From an uncultured Bacteroides sp. (GTDB taxonomy: Bacteria > Bacteroidota > Bacteroidia > Bacteroidales > Bacteroidaceae), in contig USEY01000009.1 of NCBI GenBank assembly GCA_900553815.1, positions 1 to 64,000 on the forward strand: a stretch of DNA of 64,000 nucleotides. Direction: 5' to 3'. Below are positions 15,480 to 25,560 of the stretch, piece after piece (positions within the stretch are counted from its first letter, which is position 1; the number at the start of each line of letters is the position of its first letter). The translations under genes were made by a program, and so were the position numbers. The notes below the pieces were generated by a model. It was not told the origin of the DNA, ran no database searches, and saw only the letters and a program-made list of their open reading frames with translations.

Positions 15480-18400
15480 ATGAGAGCACATTTGATGAAA
15501 AACAATTTTGTGTCCAAAGCTTTTCATGCCTCTGTCGTATTCAGGTCATTGGCTATGTTTTGTTTCTTGCTATTTGCATGTGTGTGCGATTTGTATGCTA
15601 CAGGAGCTCAATCTTTAAATTCTTTGATAACTATTAACCAGAATAATGCGGAGTTGCTTCACATTATGGGGGATATTGAAGAACAGTCAAATTATCTGTT
15701 CGTTTATAATAAGGATGTAGATGTACATCGCAACGTTTCCCTCCATGTAGTAGATAAACCATTGAATACAGTATTGACGGACTTGTTTGGAAATTCTGAT
15801 GTCCGTTTTGCCATAGAAGGCTCTTATATTGTTCTGTCTACAGCGAAAAACACAGAGCGTTCGCAAAACACAGACCAAAGTGATATTAGTGTATCAGGTC
15901 GCGTAGTGGACGCTTTTGGAGAACCGATTCCTGGTGTTACTGTACAGGTTGAAGGTACTACCGTTGGTGCTATTACAGATCTTAATGGTAACTATAAGTT
16001 AGCAGTTCCTTCAGAAGGCAGCGTGCTTGTCTTTTCATTTATAGGCTACCAGTCTGTAAAAGCTACAGTAGGTTCTCAACGGACTATCAATATTACCCTG
16101 AAAGAAGATACTCAAGCATTGGATGAAGTTGTGGTTATTGGTTATGGTACAGCGCGCAAAAGTGATTTAACTGGTTCTTTGTCTTCAGTTAGCGATGATT
16201 CATTTAAAGATCAGAAAGTAACTAGAGTCGACCAGGCTTTGCAAGGAAGAGCAGCCGGTGTGCAAGTTTCAAGCACAGTGGGTGCTCCGGGTGGTGAAGT
16301 AAGAATTCGTGTCAGAGGAGCTAACTCTGTATTAGGTGATAATAGCCCCTTGTTTGTTGTAGATGGTATTGTTGGAGTAGATTTTACCTCTATAAATCCT
16401 AATGATATTCAATCCATGGAAGTCTTAAAAGATGCTTCCTCCACTGCCATATATGGTTCTCGTGGTGCAAATGGTGTAATTCTTATTACAACAAAATCTG
16501 GTTCAAAAGATGATAAGATTAATGTTTCTTATTCTGGAAATTTTACAGTTTCAAGGATAATTAAGAACTATGATCTTCTTAGTGCAGGACAGTATGCAGA
16601 GGTTTATAATGCCCATCAGGCTGCTTACGGTCTTGGAGACTATTTTTCTGAAGATGAAATTCAGTCGTATTATGCTAATGGTGGATTTGATTATGTAGAT
16701 GCAGTACTTCGTACGGCTATTTCACATGAACATCAATTGAGTATTGATGGAGGTAATAAGAAAACTCAGTGGAGAGTTTCAGCCAACTATCTTGACCAAC
16801 AAGGAATTGTAAGACAGTCAGATTACAATAGATTTAATATTCGTGCCAATATTAATAGCCAAGTTAATGATAAATTGTCTTTCAGATTTAATTTGAATTC
16901 CAGCACATCTAGAGGTCTTAACAATAATGGATATTCTGGGGCAAATACAATTCTTAATCAAGCTTTGGCTTGGGCTCCTACCACAAACCCGTACGATGCT
17001 GATGGAGAATTAGTAAAATCTGACCCGACAGGCTCGCTTAAATCTAATCCGTTAGCTCTTCTTTATGATGCAGAAAACGTATCTAATAAGACATTTATAA
17101 CAACTCTTGCAGGTGCTAATTATAAGATATTTCCAGAGTTATCTCTTGATTTTCAGGCTGCGTATGACCAGATTTTTGATAAAACAAGAGGTTGGAAAGG
17201 CAAAGATGCCGCAGGAGCATCTGGTTCTACGAGCGCAAATACAATGACAGCTGATGCTAGTACCATACAGACAACTACTCAACTTTCATATAACAAGACT
17301 TTTGGTAAACATACTATCAATGCTGTAGCAGCATTTGAAACTCAATCATATAACTATAAATCAGTCACAGCTAGTGCTACTAATCTTACTTTTCCTGAAT
17401 TGAAGTATGATAACCTGTCACAAGCAGAAACATACAAGACCGAGAGTGGTTATTCGATGTGGTCTCTTGTGTCCTATTTGGCACGTGTTAATTATTCTTA
17501 TGACAGCAGATATCTCGCATCTGTTTCTGTAAGAAGGGATGGTTCATCAAAGTTTGCTGAAGGTAATAAATTTAGTACTTTCCCGGCTGCTGCATTAGCA
17601 TGGAATATCAGAAATGAATCTTTTATGGAAGACGTAGACCTAATTAGTGCTTTGAAGTTAAGAGCCAGCTGGGGCTTGACTGGTAGTCAGGCGATTGAAC
17701 CTTATGCAACAAAATCGGCATTTGGTAGTGCAACTTATGCTTTTGCAATGGGCAATACGACCAGTGGTATTCAATTAAGCAACCCTGCAAACTCTAATCT
17801 GAAATGGGAGACTACTGAACAGATGAACGTGGGTATCGATCTTGGTCTGTTCAATAACAGACTTCTTATTGAGGCTGATTATTATTTAAAAACGACAAGA
17901 GACCTTCTTCTTAATAAGACGGTTGCATCCTATCAGGGAGGTGGTTCTATTGTATCTAATATAGGTAGCATTAGAAACAGTGGATTTGATTTGAATGTAA
18001 CAGGTAGGATCATTGAAACACAGGATCTCTCATTGGAGTCTACTTTAAACTTCTCAACACTGAATAATGAGGTTTTGGATCTTGGGGATGACGAGGTCGT
18101 ATATTTGGCATCCAATTTGACTGGTATTAATGATGGTGCGTATGACTTTTTATATAAGGTAGGTGAACCGTTAGGAACATTGTACGGTTTGAAATATCTG
18201 GGACCCTGGCAGAAGAGTCAGGCAGAAGAGGCTGCTAAATACGGCTGTGTTCCAGGTGATGCACGTTATGCGGATTTGGATAATAACGGAATATATGATA
18301 GTTCAGATTATCAAATCATAGGACATAGTATGCCCAAATATACACTTGGCTGGAATACTAATTTTAGATATAAGAACTTGGCGGTAAATATGTTTTTCCA

Positions 18401-18827
18401 AGGAGTTTTTGGATTAGATAAACTTAATTATAACCGTTGTGTCTATATGATGGCTTCAAGAGATGTTAGAGGCGCTACATTCACGGAGGTTCTTGATAGA
18501 TATATGCCGGGCGTTAATGAAAGCGCGTTCCTTCCAGCGTGGAGTCCTACCAGTACATGGTATCCTGTGTCAAGTTTATGGCTGGAAGACGGTAGTTATT
18601 TGCGACTTAAAAATATAAGTGTATCTTATGACTTTAGCATAAAGAAGTTTGCAGATATAACATTATCACTTAATGCGACTAACCTGTTTACATTGACAAA
18701 GTATAAAGGTATAGATCCAGAAGCAAGTAATGTTGGAGCTGGAACTTCTGACTTGATGCAGGGATTGGATTATGGAGCTTATCCTAACTCAAAATCTGTA
18801 ACATTTGGTGTTAATCTCAGATTTTAA
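15480..18827 (+). CDS. SusC/RagA-family TonB-dependent transporter with STN domain
   Basis: The product has 1115 residues; the start at 15480 or the ATG at 15495 are both possible. A signal peptide is followed by an STN signalling domain (about 50-122, 'ELLHIMGDIEEQSNYLFVYN'), a CarboxypepD_reg-like domain (about 135-215, 'GEPIPGVTVQVEGTT', 'TDLNGNYKLAV'), the TonB box and plug ('LDEVVVIGYG', 'LQGRAAGVQVSS', 'VEVLKDASSTAIYGSRGANG') and a 22-strand-type barrel ending in Phe. SusC proteins import oligosaccharides through the outer membrane with a SusD lid. The STN domain indicates that it also signals to the upstream FecR/sigma pair. susD follows after a hairpin-rich gap of 151 bases. The gene is AT-rich relative to the flanking chromosome. 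Confidence 0.95.
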   Translation: MRAHLMKNNFVSKAFHASVVFRSLAMFCFLLFACVCDLYATGAQSLNSLITINQNNAELLHIMGDIEEQSNYLFVYNKDVDVHRNVSLHVVDKPLNTVLTDLFGNSDVRFAIEGSYIVLSTAKNTERSQNTDQSDISVSGRVVDAFGEPIPGVTVQVEGTTVGAITDLNGNYKLAVPSEGSVLVFSFIGYQSVKATVGSQRTINITLKEDTQALDEVVVIGYGTARKSDLTGSLSSVSDDSFKDQKVTRVDQALQGRAAGVQVSSTVGAPGGEVRIRVRGANSVLGDNSPLFVVDGIVGVDFTSINPNDIQSMEVLKDASSTAIYGSRGANGVILITTKSGSKDDKINVSYSGNFTVSRIIKNYDLLSAGQYAEVYNAHQAAYGLGDYFSEDEIQSYYANGGFDYVDAVLRTAISHEHQLSIDGGNKKTQWRVSANYLDQQGIVRQSDYNRFNIRANINSQVNDKLSFRFNLNSSTSRGLNNNGYSGANTILNQALAWAPTTNPYDADGELVKSDPTGSLKSNPLALLYDAENVSNKTFITTLAGANYKIFPELSLDFQAAYDQIFDKTRGWKGKDAAGASGSTSANTMTADASTIQTTTQLSYNKTFGKHTINAVAAFETQSYNYKSVTASATNLTFPELKYDNLSQAETYKTESGYSMWSLVSYLARVNYSYDSRYLASVSVRRDGSSKFAEGNKFSTFPAAALAWNIRNESFMEDVDLISALKLRASWGLTGSQAIEPYATKSAFGSATYAFAMGNTTSGIQLSNPANSNLKWETTEQMNVGIDLGLFNNRLLIEADYYLKTTRDLLLNKTVASYQGGGSIVSNIGSIRNSGFDLNVTGRIIETQDLSLESTLNFSTLNNEVLDLGDDEVVYLASNLTGINDGAYDFLYKVGEPLGTLYGLKYLGPWQKSQAEEAAKYGCVPGDARYADLDNNGIYDSSDYQIIGHSMPKYTLGWNTNFRYKNLAVNMFFQGVFGLDKLNYNRCVYMMASRDVRGATFTEVLDRYMPGVNESAFLPAWSPTSTWYPVSSLWLEDGSYLRLKNISVSYDFSIKKFADITLSLNATNLFTLTKYKGIDPEASNVGAGTSDLMQGLDYGAYPNSKSVTFGVNLRF

Positions 18828-18839
18828 ATCTAAAAACAG

Positions 18840-18931
18840 GTCCACTTCAAAAAGAGTTTTTGATAGAATCCAATTCTCTACAGATACCTTTGAGAGAGGT
18901 AGAATTGAGAAATACATTTTTTTAAGTGGAC
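18840..18931 (+). promoter_or_regulatory. Nested hairpin between susC and susD
   Basis: Outer arms GTCCACTT (18840-18847) and AAGTGGAC (18924-18931) enclose a second near-complementary pair, CAATTCTCTAC and GTAGAATTG. There is no U-run after the right arm. It is more likely an mRNA-processing or stability element than a terminator. Confidence 0.55.
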
Positions 18932-18978
18932 TCAAAACTAACTCATACCAGTATATAACTTAGTATAAAATTTAGAAA

Positions 18979-20457
18979 ATGAAAAATACGATTATAAAAA
19001 TAGCTTGTGTAATTGCAAGTATGGCAAGCTTTAATTCTTGTTCGGATTATCTTACGGAAAAAACGAATGGAAAGGTTTTTGATAATGTCTTGACAGAAGA
19101 AGCCGGTCTTGATGCTGCACTGACAGGTGCTTATAATGGATTGAACTCTCCTTGGGCTTGGGGGCTCTGTAATGGGACATTTCATCAAATGTTAGCAGGT
19201 GGAGATGATTTATATTGTCCTACAACTGATGCAAATGGAACTCAATTTGATAGATGTAATGTGACAGATTCAAATGGTTCATTTGGTAGCACTTGGAATG
19301 GCCTTTATAAAACAGTAATAGGTGCAAATCTTGTTATCAACAATTATGAGAATTGTTCTGGTTCAGAAGAAAATATTACTCAAATGGCTGGTGAGGCTTA
19401 TTTCCTTAGAGCCTATGCTTATTTTATGTTGGTAAGGACATGGGGAGAGATACCTCTTGTATTATCTGATAAGTATACGGAAGAGGAAGCATCAATGGAA
19501 GCTGCATCGGAAGAAAAGATTTATGAGCTGATAGAATCTGATATTGATAATGCTGTGAATATGCTTGGAAGTACCAGACGTAATAATGAGATAGGAAGAC
19601 CTAGTTCACTTGTTGCTCGTGCATTGAGAGCTGAAATATATCTTACTGAGGCTGGTTGGCCATTAAAAAAAGAAGGATATTATGAGAAAGCAGCGTTAGA
19701 AGCAAAAGCAGTGCTCGACGCAAGTTCTGCTGCGGGTTTTGCTCTTGAAGAAAATTTTGCAGATCTTTTCAAAAATAAGGAGGAAGAGGATTGCATCACC
19801 TCTGAAGACTTATTTGTCATAGCTGCTAGTACAAATGAATATGTTGTTTATTATGGTGCATGGAGTGAGCCGAGTGAAATTGGAGGTTGGGATATTTTGT
19901 TTGCGGAAGTTGGTTTTATGGAAAGATTTCCTGAAGGAATACGTAAAGATTTAACTTTCTATACAAAATATACTAATTCAAATGGTGAAGAAATTAGTTG
20001 GGAAAATTGGAAATGCAAACATCCTGGAATCCTGAAATTGATGAAATATCCTCAAGGAGGTGCGAATAATTATGCAAATTGTAATTCTGTACTTCCTGTT
20101 CATTTGCTCAGACTTTCTCAGACTGCACTTACATATGCCGAAGCTGCAGCTCGCTCAACGGGAGCAGACTCAGATGCTTATTATTGGATTAATAAAATCA
20201 GAACAAGGGCAGGTCTTGATGAATTATCTGGATTATCGAATGAGGATTTTATTGAAGCTTGTGTTAATGAAAGAGCTTGGGAATTTGCAGGTGAGTTTGT
20301 AAGATGGTATGATCTCCTTCGTTTAGAAAGGGTTGAAGATTCTTTTAACTACAAGAATTATGAATATGACCAGACTAATTTACATAATTCCGGTGATTCG
20401 AGATATACTTTCCCGATTCCTGCCTATGATTCATTGATTAATCCCAATCTTAAGTGA
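18979..20457 (+). CDS. SusD/RagB-family surface glycan-binding lipoprotein
   Basis: The product has 492 residues. The signal peptide ends in a lipobox (ASFNSC, Cys about 21). SusD features follow: 'YLTEKTNGKVFDN' after the anchor, TPR-like helices ('GEAYFLRAYAYFMLVRTWGE', 'LVARALRAEIYLTEAG') and the C-terminal 'NERAWEFAGEFVRWYDLLRL' and 'YTFPIPAYDSLINPNL' motifs. It forms the lid of the SusC transporter at the cell surface and binds the target polysaccharide. The stop codon overlaps the extended reading frame of the GH5 gene. The binding specificity cannot be read from the sequence. Confidence 0.95.
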   Translation: MKNTIIKIACVIASMASFNSCSDYLTEKTNGKVFDNVLTEEAGLDAALTGAYNGLNSPWAWGLCNGTFHQMLAGGDDLYCPTTDANGTQFDRCNVTDSNGSFGSTWNGLYKTVIGANLVINNYENCSGSEENITQMAGEAYFLRAYAYFMLVRTWGEIPLVLSDKYTEEEASMEAASEEKIYELIESDIDNAVNMLGSTRRNNEIGRPSSLVARALRAEIYLTEAGWPLKKEGYYEKAALEAKAVLDASSAAGFALEENFADLFKNKEEEDCITSEDLFVIAASTNEYVVYYGAWSEPSEIGGWDILFAEVGFMERFPEGIRKDLTFYTKYTNSNGEEISWENWKCKHPGILKLMKYPQGGANNYANCNSVLPVHLLRLSQTALTYAEAAARSTGADSDAYYWINKIRTRAGLDELSGLSNEDFIEACVNERAWEFAGEFVRWYDLLRLERVEDSFNYKNYEYDQTNLHNSGDSRYTFPIPAYDSLINPNLK

Positions 20458-20468
20458 TAATATCTTCT

Positions 20469-21698
20469 ATGAAAAAGTTATTCTTTTTTGTTCTTGTAGC
20501 AATATGTGTTTGTGCATGTTCCAAGAACAATATATTAAAAAATAATTTTGTTCGTGTTGAAGGAGTTAATTTAATAGATTCTAATGGTAATAAATTATTT
20601 ATTAAAGGTACAAATCTTGGCTGCTGGTTAAATCCTGAAGGATATATGTTCGGATTTGGTGTAGCTAGTTCTGCAAGGCTGATTGATGAAATGTTTTGCG
20701 AATTAGTAGGCCCTGAAAGAACTGCTGAGTTTTGGAAAACCTTTAAGGATAATTATGTAACAAGAAGTGATATAGAATATATCTCTTCTTGTGGAGCCAA
20801 TACAATACGTATTCCTTTTAATTATAGGCTATTCACTGATGAAGATTATATGGGTTTAACATCTGCTCAAGATGGCTTTGCAAGAATAGATTCTGTAGTT
20901 AAGTGGTGTAGCGAATTTGGTTTATACGTAATTCTTGATATGCATGCTGCTCCGGGAGGACAAACAGGTGACAATATTGACGACAGCTATGGATATCCTT
21001 GGCTTTTTGAGAGTAAAGCCTGTCAAGAGCTTTTTTATGATATTTGGACAAGAATAGCAGATCATTATAAGAATAATCCGGTCGTTTTAGGTTATGAACT
21101 TATGAATGAACCTATTGCACCATATTTTGATAACCAGGATTTCCTTAATGAAAAATTCATACCAATATGTAAGGAAGCTGTAGCAAGAATACGTAAAGTT
21201 GATAGTAACCATATTATACTTCTTGGTGCTCCTCAATGGAATACAAATTTTAAACCGGTAACTGACTGGAATTTTGATTCCAATATGATGCTTACTTGTC
21301 ATCGTTATGGAGGTGAAGCGAGTGTTGAGGGTATCCGTGATTATATAGAGTTTCGAGATAAAACGGGATTGCCAATGTATATGGGTGAAATAGGGCATAA
21401 TACAATGGAATGGCAGTCTACATATAGTAAGATTTTGCAAGAGAATAATATTGGTTACACATATTGGCCTTACAAGAAGAGAGAGATTGAGTGTATGGTA
21501 GCTTTTGAAGTTCCAGAGATTTGGGATAAGATTATTACACCATTTGCTAATAATAAGCGAGGCGATTTTAATGAGATACGCGTCGCTCGTCCTAATCAGG
21601 AGAATGCATATAAAGCGATGATGGAGTTGGCAGAAAATATCAGATTTGAACATTGCCATCCATTGACCGATTATATTAACTCAATGATGCTCAAATAG
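20469..21698 (+). CDS. GH5-family endo/exo-glucanase lipoprotein
   Basis: The product has 409 residues from the ATG at 20469 (MKKLFFF...); an in-frame ATG at 20454 overlaps the susD stop by four bases but adds only five residues. The lipobox is 'VCAC'. The clan GH-A fold starts at 'GTNLGCWLNPEGY', a motif reminiscent of beta-1,3-glucanase members of GH5 ('NLGGWL'). Acid/base Glu214 is in 'ELMNEP', nucleophile Glu307 in 'YMGEIGHN', and 'TIRIPFNYR' and 'ILDMHAAPGG' are also present. It is probably exported to the cell surface to cut the polysaccharide before SusC import. Beta-glucan specificity is inferred from the motif and neighbours. Confidence 0.87.
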   Translation: MKKLFFFVLVAICVCACSKNNILKNNFVRVEGVNLIDSNGNKLFIKGTNLGCWLNPEGYMFGFGVASSARLIDEMFCELVGPERTAEFWKTFKDNYVTRSDIEYISSCGANTIRIPFNYRLFTDEDYMGLTSAQDGFARIDSVVKWCSEFGLYVILDMHAAPGGQTGDNIDDSYGYPWLFESKACQELFYDIWTRIADHYKNNPVVLGYELMNEPIAPYFDNQDFLNEKFIPICKEAVARIRKVDSNHIILLGAPQWNTNFKPVTDWNFDSNMMLTCHRYGGEASVEGIRDYIEFRDKTGLPMYMGEIGHNTMEWQSTYSKILQENNIGYTYWPYKKREIECMVAFEVPEIWDKIITPFANNKRGDFNEIRVARPNQENAYKAMMELAENIRFEHCHPLTDYINSMMLK

Positions 21699-21726
21699 TA
21701 ATTTGTTAAAAGATTGCTTAATTTTC

Positions 21727-21767
21727 TTTTCTACATCCTGATATTTTACAGATCAGGATGTAGAAAA
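21727..21767. promoter_or_regulatory. Perfect 16-base-arm hairpin within the PUL
   Basis: The arms at 21727-21742 and 21752-21767 (TTTTCTACATCCTGAT and its complement) pair perfectly around a nine-base loop. No U-run follows on the forward strand, so it may be a weak terminator or a 3-prime mRNA stabiliser after the GH5 gene. Confidence 0.6.
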
Positions 21768-22168
21768 TATTATGTTATGGAAATTGCCTAATATGAAGAA
21801 TTTTATATAATAAGGCATTGAAGATTAGCTGTCGTACTGCTTTCCCCTAATAGAATTCATAGGATTTTGTTATACTAAAACTTTATTTATGCTCTGTAGA
21901 CTCTTTAGTATATAAATGAATGGATAGTCTCCCCTCACTGTTCTAGGGTTTGATAGAATAAAAATGTATAGCAGAGTTAGCTGAAAATTGTAACTATAGA
22001 GGTTTCTCCTTAAACTCCTAAGCCCGCTGGCGGGCAATAACTCCCTCTAACTCCTTTTAACTCCTTAGAAGTTGGGTTTGTGAAACTTGAATCATTGAAT
22101 ATTGGGATTTCTTTTTAAGACAAAAGTGTGTCGATAGCCATATTGTTTAATTAATAAAATCTAGAGAC
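21768..22168. other. Intercistronic gap inside the PUL
   Basis: This gap of about 400 bases between the GH5 and agarase-like genes has no coding frame. It holds one copy of a dispersed repeat (22011-22093). No consensus promoter was found, though an ECF-dependent promoter would not be recognised. Confidence 0.45.
22011..22093 (+). repeat. TAACTCCT-type dispersed repeat, copy 1
   Basis: It carries the core 'AGCCCGCTGGCGGGCAATAA' flanked by 'TAACTCC' units and ends in GTGAAACTTGAAT. It shares this order with the elements at 61487-61630 and 61931-62077. The GCCCGC/GCGGGC core is a short hairpin. Confidence 0.7.
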
Positions 22169-24118
22169 ATGAAGAAGATAATCGGTAAAGTATTAATTAT
22201 AATTGGTTTTGTATGTTTATGTGCTTGTGGACAAACAAAGCCTGATTTTTGTGTTCAATTTGATAGCACAAAGGAAGTATCGGGACAAAAATTTGCTTTA
22301 AAGGATTTAAATTCTGAGCTTCCAGCAGATTGGGATGGATATAACTATGTAGTGGTAGAATTTAAGAGTAGTACGGCGCAACGTTTTCAGTTAGGTTTCA
22401 CGACGAAAACAGGATATAATGAACTTCGTATAATGTCTTATGTGCCAAATGCTTGGAATAAATTGGCAATCCCATTGAAGTTTTTTACAGATTTGCCAGA
22501 TCCTAGAGTCGATTTAGCTGCTACAAATAATTATGCTCGTTATACAGGTTGGATAAATTTGGGTGGTAAGCGTGGCCCTCTGCATCAGGTAGATTCAATA
22601 GGATTGCGCATGAGGAAACCTATAGGTAATCCTACGATAGAATTACGTTCTATTTCTTTATCAGTTGAAGATCCTGGCGATGTGTATATGGGTGAAAAAC
22701 CTGCAGTGGATGAATTTGGGCAATCAAATCTTATGGATTGGCCAGGGAAGATACATTCTTTGGAGGAATTGGAACGTGCTTGGAAAGAAGAAGAACGTAA
22801 TATGAAAAGTGGATCGTATGATTACTCAACATACGGTGGATATATGTCTCAGCGTGTAAAAGGGACAGGATTTTTCCGTACTGAAAAGATAGATGATCGT
22901 TGGTGGTTGGTTGACCCTGAGGGTTATTTGTTTCTTTCTGTAGGTGTTGATTGTGTTGGTATTGGAAATGGTTTGCATGTTCGTGATTACAATAAGCGTT
23001 CTGACATGTATAAAGAATTACCTCCTGAAGACCTTATGCGTAAAATGGGTAATGTTGATAGAAATGGAGAGGTGTCATATTCGTATGGCTTATGGAATTT
23101 ATATCGCCGATATGGTGATGATTTTAAGGAAAAGGCTATTGATATGGTATTTAAGCGTATGGATAAATGGGGAATTAATACCATAGCGAATTGGTCAAGC
23201 CGTGATATTATGTTGAAAAACAGGAAGGCATTCCTGGTTCCATTATCAGGTGTTGGAATCGCAGATGATTTGATGGGCTTATGTGATATATATGATCCTT
23301 CCTATACAAAAACTTTAGATGAAAATCTGGAGAAATTTGTTAAACCTTTTGTTGGGAATCCTTGGTTGATAGGCTACTTTATTGGAAATGAACCTGCTTG
23401 GTTGGATGAGGAAAGTAGACTGTGTGAGATTATTTTGCATGGAAAGGACAGACCTATTAAAAGAGAACTGGAGGCTTATTTGCAGAAGGTGGGCGATACA
23501 AAGGAAAATAGGACTGCTTTTATCATTGATACATTTAGTAAGTTTTTGAAGTTGACTGATGACTTTTTGAAGAAGCATGATCCGCAACATTTGAATCTGG
23601 GAATTCGTTTTGGTAATATAATGAAGTTGGATGAGCGGATATTGAGAGCCTGTGGCGAGGTCTTTGACGTGTTTAGTTTCAATTGCTATGATCTTCGTCC
23701 TAATCCTGACATGTTAAATCGTGCTAGTACATTAACTGGCCTTCCTTTGTTGATTGGAGAATATCATTTTGGTACAGTGGACAGAGGAATGGCTCAGTCT
23801 TTGTGGCAGGTAGATTCGCAGGAACAACGTGGAGTGGCTTATCGCTATTATACGGAGAATGCTTATGCACATCCGGCGTTGGTCGGCACTGGATATTTTC
23901 AGTGGTGTGATCAGGACTTGACGGGAAGAAGAGATGGTGAAAACTATAATTGTGGTTTAATAGATGTAACAGATCGCCCTTATGAGGAACAGGTTCAGGC
24001 TATGATGGAAACAGCCAAGCATTTGTATAAAATACATAAAGGTGAAAGAATGCCTTTTGATAAGATACCTAATAATGCTCGAGGTCATGAGTTGATTCCT
24101 GATTTATGGAATGAATAA
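22169..24118 (+). CDS. Agarase-like clan GH-A glycoside hydrolase lipoprotein
   Basis: The product has 649 residues. The lipobox is 'CLCAC' (Cys about 20). Residues about 30-170 look like a beta-sandwich carbohydrate-binding module. From about 235 a TIM-barrel hydrolase follows ('TGFFRTEKIDDRWWLVDPEG'), with probable acid/base Glu408 in 'FIGNEPAW' and nucleophile Glu531 in 'LIGEYHFG'. Proteins with this pattern are often annotated as beta-agarase or GH50-related, but the exact family is not certain. In a locus with GH5, GH158-like and GH55-like enzymes, action on agar is unlikely; a beta-glucan or related backbone fits better. It is lipid-anchored and probably surface-exposed. Confidence 0.75.
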   Translation: MKKIIGKVLIIIGFVCLCACGQTKPDFCVQFDSTKEVSGQKFALKDLNSELPADWDGYNYVVVEFKSSTAQRFQLGFTTKTGYNELRIMSYVPNAWNKLAIPLKFFTDLPDPRVDLAATNNYARYTGWINLGGKRGPLHQVDSIGLRMRKPIGNPTIELRSISLSVEDPGDVYMGEKPAVDEFGQSNLMDWPGKIHSLEELERAWKEEERNMKSGSYDYSTYGGYMSQRVKGTGFFRTEKIDDRWWLVDPEGYLFLSVGVDCVGIGNGLHVRDYNKRSDMYKELPPEDLMRKMGNVDRNGEVSYSYGLWNLYRRYGDDFKEKAIDMVFKRMDKWGINTIANWSSRDIMLKNRKAFLVPLSGVGIADDLMGLCDIYDPSYTKTLDENLEKFVKPFVGNPWLIGYFIGNEPAWLDEESRLCEIILHGKDRPIKRELEAYLQKVGDTKENRTAFIIDTFSKFLKLTDDFLKKHDPQHLNLGIRFGNIMKLDERILRACGEVFDVFSFNCYDLRPNPDMLNRASTLTGLPLLIGEYHFGTVDRGMAQSLWQVDSQEQRGVAYRYYTENAYAHPALVGTGYFQWCDQDLTGRRDGENYNCGLIDVTDRPYEEQVQAMMETAKHLYKIHKGERMPFDKIPNNARGHELIPDLWNE

Positions 24119-24185
24119 ACTGGCAAACATGTCTACTATGTTTAATTGTATATGATATTATTTGTTTATTAAAAAGAAAAACGAT

Positions 24186-25469
24186 ATGAAAACATTGTTA
24201 TATGGTATTATGTGTATGGCTGCATTAACGGCATGCAGTGGAACGTCGGATAAAGATGGAGTTGCAGTGAAGGAATCTGCAACAGGTTGGAATGTATGTA
24301 TAAATGGACGTACTACTTATATAAATGGTGTCGGTGGTACGAATCGATTAGATATTGCATCTGCAAGTGGCGCAAATGCGTTTCGGACATGGGGAGGAGA
24401 TGTCGAGTCTATTCAAAAGGATTTGGAATTAGCACGTAAGAATCACATGTATGTTATGCAGGGTATTAGTTTACCCAAAGATTCAACTAAATATTCAGAT
24501 CCGGATTTTAGGCAGAAGAAAATAGAGGAAGTGCGATTGCTGGCACAGACTTTTAAGAATGACACTAGTATTTTTGCATGGGGTATTGGTAATGAAATAG
24601 AACTGGATAATGCAGCTAATACTCCTACAGCATGGGAATTTGTAGGTATCTTAGCCAATGAAATAAAATCTATAGATTCCAGACATTTGGTCTCAACGGT
24701 GATTTCTCATCATCCGGCGGCATTGGAGTTAATAGCTCAATATGCTCCAAATCTGGATTTTGTTGGAATTAATAGTTATGGTGATATTTTGAATGTGAAG
24801 AAGGTGTTTGCCGAATCATCTTATAAAGGTCCTTATTTGATTACGGAATGGGGACCTACAGGATGGTGGGAGACAAAACTCACAGATTGGAAGGCTCCTA
24901 TTGAACAGACAAGTGAGGAGAAAAGAATTGTGTATGAGGAACGGTATAAGAATGCGATAGCCAGTGATCCTCGTTGTATGGGCTCATTTGTGTTCTTGTG
25001 GGGACAGAAGGAGGAACGCACACCGACCTGGTTCTGTATGTTTGTAGAAGACGATGTGGAGGGGCTTCCTTTGAAAGGTGAGAAGACTCCTATGGTAGAG
25101 GCTATGGAAAGAGTATGGACAAAAGCAGAGCCGAAGCAAACTGCTCCTGTTGTTAAGAATATGACAATTAATGATATCTCATTTAATCCTTATGTAAAAG
25201 TGAATCAGTCTTTTGATGGAAGAGTGGATGTGTCGGATAGAGAAGGTGATAAGTTGACTTATGTATGGGAAGTATTGAAAGAGGCAACAATTACCGCTAC
25301 GGGTGGTGCATACGAGCCTCGTCCTGACAGAGTTGGGGAAGTTAAAGTTACTGATACTAACTCATTGCAGTTGTCTATGTCAGAGAAAGGATATTATCGT
25401 TTATATGTATATGTATTGGATAATACTGGTTTTGTGGCAACCGCAAATGTTCCTTTTGCAGTTCAATAA
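24186..25469 (+). CDS. GH158-like endo-beta-1,3-glucanase candidate lipoprotein
   Basis: The product has 427 residues from the ATG at 24186; an earlier ATG at 24162 lies in a Lys-rich stretch before the signal peptide. The lipobox is 'ALTAC'. The TIM-barrel domain (about 30-315) has acid/base Glu137 in 'WGIGNEIE' and probable nucleophile Glu221 in 'LITEWGPTG'. A C-terminal Ig-like domain follows (about 320-427, 'VNQSFDGRVDVSDREGDKLT'). A short barrel plus C-terminal Ig-like domain and a catalytic Glu near 137 agree with what I recall of the GH158 endo-beta-1,3-glucanase of Bacteroides uniformis, but this rests on memory, not an alignment. It lies between two other glycosidase genes of the PUL. 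Confidence 0.7.
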   Translation: MKTLLYGIMCMAALTACSGTSDKDGVAVKESATGWNVCINGRTTYINGVGGTNRLDIASASGANAFRTWGGDVESIQKDLELARKNHMYVMQGISLPKDSTKYSDPDFRQKKIEEVRLLAQTFKNDTSIFAWGIGNEIELDNAANTPTAWEFVGILANEIKSIDSRHLVSTVISHHPAALELIAQYAPNLDFVGINSYGDILNVKKVFAESSYKGPYLITEWGPTGWWETKLTDWKAPIEQTSEEKRIVYEERYKNAIASDPRCMGSFVFLWGQKEERTPTWFCMFVEDDVEGLPLKGEKTPMVEAMERVWTKAEPKQTAPVVKNMTINDISFNPYVKVNQSFDGRVDVSDREGDKLTYVWEVLKEATITATGGAYEPRPDRVGEVKVTDTNSLQLSMSEKGYYRLYVYVLDNTGFVATANVPFAVQ

Positions 25470-25560
25470 CTATATCAGATTGAGAGGATAACTATATATT
25501 TATCTGATGTATATCTTATATTCAAATTTAGCGGGTGTACGAGGATTAATATGTTGATTT

